32,060 bases of DNA, taken from IMG/VR virus record IMGVR_UViG_3300009164_000217, positions 1 to 32,060 of that record; one strand, 5' to 3'. Below are positions 27,393-32,060 of this stretch, in pieces. The first letter of the stretch is position 1, and every line of letters begins with the position of its first letter. The notes under the pieces are model-generated. The model was not told the origin of the DNA. It saw nothing but the letters and a program-made list of their open reading frames with translations, and searched no databases. The position numbers were made by a program, and so were the translations under genes. Origin of the DNA: a virus.

Positions 27393-29261
27393 TTATCTTG
27401 TATAATTTCCGTTGATATAACTTGAAGTTGTTATGTAAGAAGTAGCAGAAGTATTTTCACCAGAAGTAATAATATCTTCTATAGTATTTACTATGGTATT
27501 TGAAGTGTCTATTTGTAAATATAATTCTTTCAGTGCAATTACATCATTTGATTCTGGCATTGCCTGAATTTGGATAGTGTTATTTGGTAGAGAAGTTGAT
27601 GTAATATTTACTATATTTAACAAAATTTCTCCATCTGTGTAATTAACTGTACCTGCATTACCACTAACAACAACAGGAATATTATTTACAAGTTTAAAGA
27701 ATAAAATTTTTCCTTTTGAACTATCTAAAGGCGAATCTGTCAAGTATAATATATCAGATATTCCTTGAATATTGAACCCGGAAGATTTTATATTATAATT
27801 TTCTGTTTTTTGGTGAAATTTATTCCCAAAACACAATTCATAAGTAGCAAATTTGTTTATTTGAGCTTGCAAATCTCTTCTCATTTTCACTTTTGTTATA
27901 TTCGAAGTAATTGCCTTATTTGTATTGTCAATTAATGCATTTATTTTACTATATTTGAACCTTCCACCAAAACTATTCACATCAGAAGAAACGGAGTATG
28001 ATTTTATTGTATTAATAACTTGATTTTTTAATAAAATTACATCAGAAGTGAATGAAGTATTATAATAAATTGTTGTATCAAGTTCAACATATAAGTATTT
28101 TAAATCTATAATTTCTGGTTTGATCCCAGCAATTGAATATTGTCTTAATTTTTTTAAAATATCATCTTTTGTGATTTGAGATAAGTAATTTCCATTTCTT
28201 GGTTTGATGGATATGAATACTTTTCCATATTCTGGAGGATTTAATTCATCTCCGCCATATGCACTTACTGAATCTATATTTGAGTAAATATAAGGAATCA
28301 ATCCTTTATAGTCATTTGCAGTAACTGCTCTATATTGCGAAGCATATACTCTTGGAGCAAGATATTTGACCGAATCTATGGTTTCAATATCATCGCCATT
28401 TTGTGATGAAGAAATAGTTGTCAGTAACGAAATTCCACTTGTAATACTTACTGAATTATTATCTTTTAAATTTCCAGAAAAAGTAAAATTTGCAGATCCA
28501 TCTGCCGATTTTCCATTTGTTACGATATATGAAACAGTAATTACACTTCCGTGAGTTGGTTTTTTTCCTAAAATATTATCTCCAAATAAAATTTCATATT
28601 TTTCATCTTCAATTTCTTGAAGTAAAAATAATCTTGAGGTATTGTCAACATTTAAAATATTTTCATATAATGTATATGTTTCTGTAGTAGAATTAGTGAT
28701 ATTTACACGAATTGTTGTAGAATCTACTCCAGCATTAGGAATAATAAATCTTTGATTTGCTTGACTATAATCAACTGTAAATGTTTTTGTTAAATATGAC
28801 CCTTCATAAATGTCAATATTATCAAAAAATGCAATATTTGAACCATCTACTGCAGTTGTAATACTGGATGGTATTGAGAATATGTAATTTCCACCTTGAA
28901 CTGCACCCAATGCAATTACTCCTGCATTCAAAGTAATCGTTTTGGAGTTAAATCCTGTACTATCTACAGAAAAACTAATTTTTGCTTTTGATGCTCTCTT
29001 TGAGCGGGGAACATATCCAATATTTCGTGCATGTGAGATTACATTTTCTCTGAGCGTTGCACTATCAAGGAACGCCTCATTTGCCTGCATATTGGTGTTA
29101 TATGCAGTAATATAACTATTATAAGCAAGAATATCAATCAGGACCGAAAAGTTGGATCCTTCAAAATCAAAATCAGTAAAATTAGAATTTGTTCTCAGAT
29201 AATCTTTAATCTGAGTTCGTAGATCGCCAAAATCTAAGTTGGTAAACTGATTGAATGCCAT
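27393..29261 (-). CDS. 6: Baseplate wedge subunit, gp6-like
   Basis: gp6 forms the inner iris ring of the baseplate and holds the wedges together. The N-terminus (MAFNQFTNLDFGDLRTQIKD, NFTDFDFEGSNFSVLIDILA, YNTNMQANEAFLDSATLREN, VISHARNIGYVPRSKRASKA) is a textbook gp6 start. The middle (YLAPRVYASQYRAVTANDYK, IYSNIDSVSAYGGDELNPPE, KVFISIKPRNG) is the baseplate J-like core shared with contractile injection systems. At 622 residues it is close to T4 gp6 (660). Its ATG overlaps the gp25 stop by one base (TAATG), and the next gene starts one base after its stop, so the three wedge genes are tightly coupled. Unlike gp14 and gp15, it carries no GxGY insertion. Confidence 0.95.
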   Translation of the reverse strand: MAFNQFTNLDFGDLRTQIKDYLRTNSNFTDFDFEGSNFSVLIDILAYNSYITAYNTNMQANEAFLDSATLRENVISHARNIGYVPRSKRASKAKISFSVDSTGFNSKTITLNAGVIALGAVQGGNYIFSIPSSITTAVDGSNIAFFDNIDIYEGSYLTKTFTVDYSQANQRFIIPNAGVDSTTIRVNITNSTTETYTLYENILNVDNTSRLFLLQEIEDEKYEILFGDNILGKKPTHGSVITVSYIVTNGKSADGSANFTFSGNLKDNNSVSITSGISLLTTISSSQNGDDIETIDSVKYLAPRVYASQYRAVTANDYKGLIPYIYSNIDSVSAYGGDELNPPEYGKVFISIKPRNGNYLSQITKDDILKKLRQYSIAGIKPEIIDLKYLYVELDTTIYYNTSFTSDVILLKNQVINTIKSYSVSSDVNSFGGRFKYSKINALIDNTNKAITSNITKVKMRRDLQAQINKFATYELCFGNKFHQKTENYNIKSSGFNIQGISDILYLTDSPLDSSKGKILFFKLVNNIPVVVSGNAGTVNYTDGEILLNIVNITSTSLPNNTIQIQAMPESNDVIALKELYLQIDTSNTIVNTIEDIITSGENTSATSYITTSSYINGNYTR

Positions 29262-29662
29262 TATACTCTAGTTGGTTGTAAGATGAATTCTATATTTTGA
29301 GTTGGAAATGGTAAACCAACAATATCATAAGAAATACGAATATTTAAATCATTAGAATCTTCTGGAGTATCAATCACAACACTTCTTAATCTAATTCTAG
29401 GTTCAAAGTTTTTGAGAAGTGTTGTGATTTCTTCTTGTAAAAATGAAGATATCCCAGAAGATTGGAGTTCAAATAATGAATTATCTACAGAAGAACCCAA
29501 TAAAGAATTAAAAAATCTTTCATTAATACGAGTTCTAACCAAATTTATGACAGATCTTTTGATTGCATCCTCATTTTTGAGAATGGTTACATCATTTGTA
29601 ACTGGATGTCTCGCAAAAGACAAACTAATATCTTTAAAACTGCGAGAAATTGTTACTGCCAT
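29261..29662 (-). CDS. 25: Baseplate wedge subunit, gp25-like
   Basis: gp25 is the small wedge protein that joins the sheath to the baseplate and is homologous to TssE of type VI secretion systems. The 133-residue size equals T4 gp25 (132). The conserved EPR motif is present at residues 87-89 (LLKNFEPRIRLRSVVID), with the family's KNEDAIKRSVINLVRTRINE helix before it and a closing ISYDIVGLPFPTQNIEFIL strand pair. It directly precedes gp6 with a one-base overlap. The gap to the upstream gene contains TATATAAAAG but no clear ribosome site. Confidence 0.95.
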   Translation of the reverse strand: MAVTISRSFKDISLSFARHPVTNDVTILKNEDAIKRSVINLVRTRINERFFNSLLGSSVDNSLFELQSSGISSFLQEEITTLLKNFEPRIRLRSVVIDTPEDSNDLNIRISYDIVGLPFPTQNIEFILQPTRV

Positions 29663-29698
29663 TCAAATTTTTGCACTTTTATATATCTATAATACTTT

Positions 29699-29938
29699 TT
29701 ACCAACTTTTTCCGTAAGCAGGTTCAGTTCCATAAGACCAATCATCATAGTCTTCATCATTACGAATTTTTTCGTGAAGATCAGTCTGTTTTTTTAAGTC
29801 ATGTTTGGGCGCAACATCATACATAAACTCTTGAATGACTCTTTTTGCAGGATCTACCTGATAATCTGTAATCAATTTCGTGGTCCCCCACATTTTTCTC
29901 ATATATTCTTGATCTCTATCTGTTTTTTTGTTTGACAT
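29699..29938 (-). CDS. Small acidic/charged phage protein, 79 aa, unknown
   Basis: The protein is hydrophilic with no membrane segment: MSNKKTDRDQEYMRKMWGTT, KLITDYQVDPAKRVIQEFMY, then a charged helix and an aromatic tail with DYDDWSYGTEPAYGKSW. It starts with a good ribosome site (AGGAG, 5-6 nt before ATG), and a 6-bp hairpin abuts that site. It is the first gene of the baseplate operon, 36 nt upstream of gp25, after a hairpin terminator. Its position suggests a small baseplate or assembly accessory. I do not recognise a characterised family. Confidence 0.75.
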   Translation of the reverse strand: MSNKKTDRDQEYMRKMWGTTKLITDYQVDPAKRVIQEFMYDVAPKHDLKKQTDLHEKIRNDEDYDDWSYGTEPAYGKSW

Positions 29939-29946
29939 TTTGTCTC

Positions 29947-29961
29947 CTGATTGAAAATCAG
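29947..29961 (-). promoter_or_regulatory. Hairpin overlapping the ribosome site of the 79-aa gene
   Basis: The minus strand reads CTGATT-TTC-AATCAG, immediately followed by GAGACAAAATG. The AG of the AGGAG ribosome site lies in the 3' arm of the 6-bp stem, so folding could reduce ribosome access. The short stem makes an effect uncertain. Confidence 0.35.
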
Positions 29962-30093
29962 AACTTTTTTTGGGGTTTCTATCCCATATTTTATCTATAT
30001 TATTTTATTTTTTGATCTTTCCATTAAAATTTAGAATAGAATCTCTATTAAATGTTAAATTTTTCTGAATTCGAATATCTAAATTCCAAAAAG

Positions 30094-30133
30094 AAATCCC
30101 AACCATTGCCTTTTGGGGCAATAACTGGGATTT
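30094..30133 (-). terminator. Hairpin terminator after the 44-aa gene
   Basis: On the minus strand an AAATCCCA outer arm pairs with TGGGATTT (8 bp), a small ACC/AAC-type internal loop follows, then ATTGCC pairs with GGCAAT (6 bp). A T-rich run (TTTCTTTTT) comes directly after. It starts 16 nt after the stop of the 44-residue gene and would separate it from the baseplate operon. Confidence 0.75.
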
Positions 30134-30148
30134 GAAGATTCAATTAAA

Positions 30149-30283
30149 TTAACGACCTTGACCTCTATACTTTTTTCGAGCACCATTGCTACTTGATTTC
30201 GCGTACTTTGTATTTTTTCCTTCACCTTGACGAGTATTCTTTGGATTACTCCCAATCTTCATCTCTTTTTTTGAAACAGCCAT
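30149..30283 (-). CDS. Small basic phage protein, 44 aa
   Basis: The ATG at 30283 opens MAVSKKEMKIGSNPKNTRQG and the protein ends with SSSNGARKKYRGQGR and a TAA stop. It is very basic (about a third Lys/Arg) and lacks hydrophobic segments, so it may bind nucleic acid. Short proteins of this type are, to my recollection, conserved across cyanomyoviruses. A strong GGGAGA ribosome site lies 7 nt before the ATG. The gene sits alone between two hairpin terminators, so it is probably expressed as its own transcript, possibly from the TATAAAC at 30302-30308. Its function is unknown. Confidence 0.82.
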   Translation of the reverse strand: MAVSKKEMKIGSNPKNTRQGEGKNTKYAKSSSNGARKKYRGQGR

Positions 30284-30332
30284 TTAATTTTCTCCCAATT
30301 TGTTTATAAAACGGTTTTTGTACGGTTTTTTA

Positions 30333-30360
30333 AGAAGTCTTATAATCTTTAAGACCTTCT
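30333..30360 (-). other. Stem-loop upstream of the 44-aa gene
   Basis: AGAAGTCTTA pairs with TAAGACCTTCT (10 bp with one bulged base) around a 7-nt loop. There is no T-run on either downstream side, so it does not look like a terminator. It may be a structured leader of the 44-residue gene's transcript or a processing site. Confidence 0.45.
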
Positions 30361-30372
30361 GAGAACATTGAA

Positions 30373-30411
30373 AATGCCTCTGTAAGAGGTTTTGAATCTT
30401 ACAGAGGCATT
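30373..30411 (-). terminator. Strong hairpin terminator after the glycosyltransferase-like gene
   Basis: A perfect 14-bp inverted repeat (AATGCCTCTGTAAG with CTTACAGAGGCATT) encloses an 11-nt loop, 49 nt after the stop of the glycosyltransferase-like gene. On the minus strand the stem ends in CATTTTC, a short T-run. It would end the upstream transcript. Confidence 0.85.
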
Positions 30412-30459
30412 CTATCATTATTCAGTTGAAAAAGTCAAGAAATGCCCGAGAGAAGTACC

Positions 30460-31215
30460 TCAGATGACTCTAGTCTTTTCATGTCCAACACGAATCTTTG
30501 GATCACACCAAATCTCAAATCCTGCTTCTTTTGCATCTAGACAGAATGAGACATCCTCGCCACACATGTCCTGAACTTCACCAGATTCAAAGACTTGCAT
30601 CTTCGGTGCAAACCAGGGATATTCAAGATTCTCAAAGACTCCATTCTTAATGAGTACCCATCCAAAACCTGTGTAATCAACTGTAAACATCTTGCGACGT
30701 TTGCTCATCGTTTCTAAGGTTTCGTGATTCATCACTCCACCATTGCCTCTGAAATCATCTTCATCTAACCAATGGGCAACTGAAGTGGTCATTCCGTCCT
30801 CAGTACAATACCATCCCGCTGCAATGTCCTTATTCATTGAAACAAGACGATAAAACTTTTCAGTATCAAATACAATATCACTATCAATCCATAATTGATA
30901 ATCATACTTCAAACGACCATCCCAAGGAACTTGCTTTGGTCCTCTGAGAACATTTGCCCCAAGAACTTTACAACGAGCAAAGTTCACCATTGAACTATAA
31001 TCTTGTGAAATCTGAATACTTGCTCCAGACTGAACTAAATCAAAACACAATTGAACGAAGTTTTTTAGAAAAGTATATGATACTCCTCGTCCAGGAAGAC
31101 AAAATACAATTGACTTTCCTTGTATTGCTTGTTTTGCTAATGCTAAATCAAAATCATCTTCATTGTTATTTGAAGATTTGGGTGCCGCTGCCTTTACCGT
31201 AAAACCTTTTGCCAT
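30460..31215 (-). CDS. GT-A-type glycosyltransferase-like protein, 251 aa
   Basis: The chain has the order of a GT-A nucleotide-sugar transferase. A first strand and loop (SIVFCLPGRGVSYTFLKNF, residues 35-53) is followed by NFARCKVLGANVL, then a DxD-type motif YQLWIDSDIVFD (DSD at 111-113) for metal and nucleotide-sugar binding. DYTGFGWVLIKNGVFE (180-195) is typical of the acceptor region, and GEDVSFCLDAKEAGFEIWCD (219-238) with H245 supplies the conserved E/D pair and metal-binding His. Similar proteins are common in cyanophages. It could glycosylate a virion protein or host surface sugars; the substrate is unknown. There is no clear ribosome site close to the ATG. A strong terminator follows the gene, so it is transcribed apart from the baseplate operon. 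Confidence 0.8.
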   Translation of the reverse strand: MAKGFTVKAAAPKSSNNNEDDFDLALAKQAIQGKSIVFCLPGRGVSYTFLKNFVQLCFDLVQSGASIQISQDYSSMVNFARCKVLGANVLRGPKQVPWDGRLKYDYQLWIDSDIVFDTEKFYRLVSMNKDIAAGWYCTEDGMTTSVAHWLDEDDFRGNGGVMNHETLETMSKRRKMFTVDYTGFGWVLIKNGVFENLEYPWFAPKMQVFESGEVQDMCGEDVSFCLDAKEAGFEIWCDPKIRVGHEKTRVI

Positions 31216-31262
31216 AAGTATAAAATTTTAAAATAGTGCCTTTATTATTCTACCACCACAAC

Positions 31263-31433
31263 TCATTTATTGCAAGGTGGTTCTGCTTTATTTAGTGTGA
31301 TCTTGATATCATCATCATTGCCCCCAGAAGTCCATACAAGTCCTCTGATAAGTTTCAGATTTTCCTGCAAATCACTCTGAGGTAATTGACTTATAATATT
31401 CGTGCCTTTGACTGAAATATTATAAGTATTCAT
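31263..31433 (-). CDS. Small protein, 56 aa, unknown
   Basis: The ATG at 31433 gives a 56-residue frame starting MNTYNISVKGTNIISQLPQS and ending with DDDIKITLNKAEPPCNK. It begins inside the last codons of the 50-residue frame (14-nt overlap) and ends 47 nt before the glycosyltransferase-like gene. The start region is purine-rich (AGAAGAAG) with no strong ribosome site. The N-terminal strand pattern resembles short hypothetical proteins of marine myoviruses. It is supported by the overlapping gene chain and the same-strand arrangement; no function is recognised. Confidence 0.55.
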   Translation of the reverse strand: MNTYNISVKGTNIISQLPQSDLQENLKLIRGLVWTSGGNDDDIKITLNKAEPPCNK

Positions 31434-31572
31434 CTTCTTCTACTTTTCTGAGAAGATCTTCAATTTCTTCTCTAAGAGTATTATTGATCACTAATATTTT
31501 ATCTGTGTATAATCTATGCTGAATTGTTTCCAGTAATAGATCTTTTTCGTAATTGTCAAATTCCAGTTTCAT
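31420..31572 (-). CDS. Small helical protein, 50 aa, unknown
   Basis: The frame encodes a charged, helical chain (MKLEFDNYEKDLLLETIQHR, then DKILVINNTLREEIEDLLRK) ending in VEEDEYL. It is probably all-helical. Its ATG overlaps the stop of the 34-residue frame as ATGA, suggesting coupled translation, and its end overlaps the 56-residue frame. Short proteins with this E/L-rich plan are common in cyanophage accessory regions. No function is recognised. Confidence 0.6.
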   Translation of the reverse strand: MKLEFDNYEKDLLLETIQHRLYTDKILVINNTLREEIEDLLRKVEEDEYL

Positions 31573-31673
31573 ATTTGAAATGTGTGTTTCTTTTTATATA
31601 GTATTTTTTGTCCTTTTGTGAGTGTTTTTTTCTGGGGAATTTTTTTATTTGTACTATCAACCTTTTGGGACAT
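31569..31673 (-). CDS. Tiny basic protein, 34 aa, possible
   Basis: The ATG at 31673 follows an AGGA ribosome site with 6-nt spacing. The frame is Lys-rich (MSQKVDSTNKKIPQKKTLTK, then GQKILYKKKHTFQI) and its TGA overlaps the next ATG as ATGA. The ribosome site and overlap support it; the length and AT-rich codons do not rule out chance. Confidence 0.42.
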   Translation of the reverse strand: MSQKVDSTNKKIPQKKTLTKGQKILYKKKHTFQI

Positions 31674-31809
31674 TTTAAATCCTGGAAATTTTTTTTAATT
31701 AACGTGTATATGTTCGAGCGTTTTCAAAGTTTTGTAGGTTACAGGGACCCTTTAAATTAGCTTTTAGGGTTAGGACGCCTTTTACGCCTTAAGGGCGGGC
31801 AACGGGGCG

Positions 31810-31817
31810 TATAAATA
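31810..31817 (+). promoter_or_regulatory. TATAAATA, T4 late-promoter consensus on the plus strand
   Basis: This is an exact match to the T4 late promoter octamer, but it faces right, away from all genes in the window. It sits at the edge of the GC-rich block and just before the 57-nt repeats. No plus-strand gene follows before the window ends, so its role is uncertain. Confidence 0.35.
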
Positions 31818-31832
31818 ACCCCCACGACCCAA

Positions 31833-31889
31833 ATATAACTGTCCATTTAGTACTGCTTTATTCTAATAAACGAAACATACCCCCAGGTA
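31833..31889. repeat. 57-nt direct repeat, copy A
   Basis: It begins ATATAACTGTCCATTTAGT and ends CGAAACATACCCCCAGGTA. Copy B begins 76 nt further right. The two copies align without gaps and differ mainly in an 8-nt internal patch. Confidence 0.9.
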
Positions 31890-31908
31890 CGCTATAACGA
31901 AGGCGACG

Positions 31909-31965
31909 ATATAACTGTCCATTTAGTGTAATTTGATTCTAATACACGAAACATACCCCCAGGTA
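31909..31965. repeat. 57-nt direct repeat, copy B
   Basis: The same 19-nt ends as copy A are present with the same internal length. On the minus strand the pair contain GGGGGTATGTTTCG. Here that ATG opens a 20-codon frame (31954-31892) beginning MFRVLESNYTKWTVI; copy A has an in-frame TAA after six codons. Confidence 0.9.
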
Positions 31966-32060
31966 TATTATATTTAAGAACATTATCCTCCCTGTATAAA
32001 CGAATGAGTAAGCTATACTATAACACGAAGCACTGTCTAATACTTTATAGTATTGACGAA

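Larger units (their letters stand above)
31674..32060. other. Gene-poor stretch with repeats and a GC-rich block
   Basis: No convincing coding frame is seen on either strand. The stretch holds a GC-rich block (about 31771-31830) with a doubled ACGCCTT, a plus-strand TATAAATA, two copies of a 57-nt repeat, and several scattered ACGAA motifs to the window end. It may be a promoter or regulatory region, a degraded small gene, or part of an RNA. No tRNA is recognisable. Confidence 0.6.

Noticed and set aside
29412-29717. Plus-strand frame of 101 codons across gp25
   Set aside because: It is antisense to gp25, whose EPR motif and size are clear; its own protein shows no recognisable pattern.
31700-31730. 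tRNA-like TTCGA element
   Set aside because: The flanking bases do not form a T-arm and no acceptor or anticodon stem can be drawn.
31833-31965. CRISPR-like repeat pair
   Set aside because: There are only two copies, the repeat is 57 nt with internal changes, and no cas-like gene is near.

Overview
The window is the neck and baseplate part of the structural gene cluster of a large, AT-rich, T4-like marine myovirus. The gene set looks cyanomyovirus-like: a DUF4815 virion protein, a YHYH-domain giant protein in the gp7 position, gp8/gp13/gp14/gp15 in their marine forms, and a small basic 44-residue protein ending in KKYRGQGR. The low GC would fit a Prochlorococcus phage; a SAR11 (Pelagibacter) T4-like phage is the main alternative. 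No photosynthesis gene or tRNA is present to decide the host. All convincing genes lie on the minus strand, so transcription runs from high to low coordinates.

Region 1 (about 31.7 to 30.1 kb) is an accessory leader. It holds three overlapping micro-genes (34, 50 and 56 residues), a GT-A-type glycosyltransferase-like gene, a strong hairpin terminator, and a 44-residue gene followed by a second hairpin terminator. Right of it (31674-32060) is a gene-poor, partly GC-rich stretch with a 57-nt direct repeat in two copies and a lone plus-strand TATAAATA.

Region 2 (29.9 to 6.05 kb) is the baseplate operon in T4 order: a small unknown protein (79 aa), gp25, gp6, a 4068-residue giant in the gp7 slot, gp8, and a 2505-residue DUF4815 protein where T4 has gp9 to gp12. 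Junctions are tight (TAATG, TAAAATG and ATGA overlaps), so translation is probably coupled. The giant carries a YHYH domain, many GxGY repeats and, near its C-terminus, a predicted seven-bladed beta-propeller.

Region 3 (6.05 to 0.87 kb) holds four small or fibre-like proteins and then gp13, gp14, gp15 (neck and tail completion) and gp16 (small terminase). gp14 and gp15 are much longer than their T4 counterparts because small modules also present in the baseplate giants appear to have been inserted. Region 4 (860 to the left edge) is a cut-off gene joining a DUF5661-like N-terminus to a DUF5872-like C-terminus.

Several short intergenic gaps carry CTAAATA or ATAAATA on the coding strand, resembling the T4-type late promoter (TATAAATA) and its cyanophage variants. 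Functional names rest on recognition of protein families and gene order; no database search was possible.
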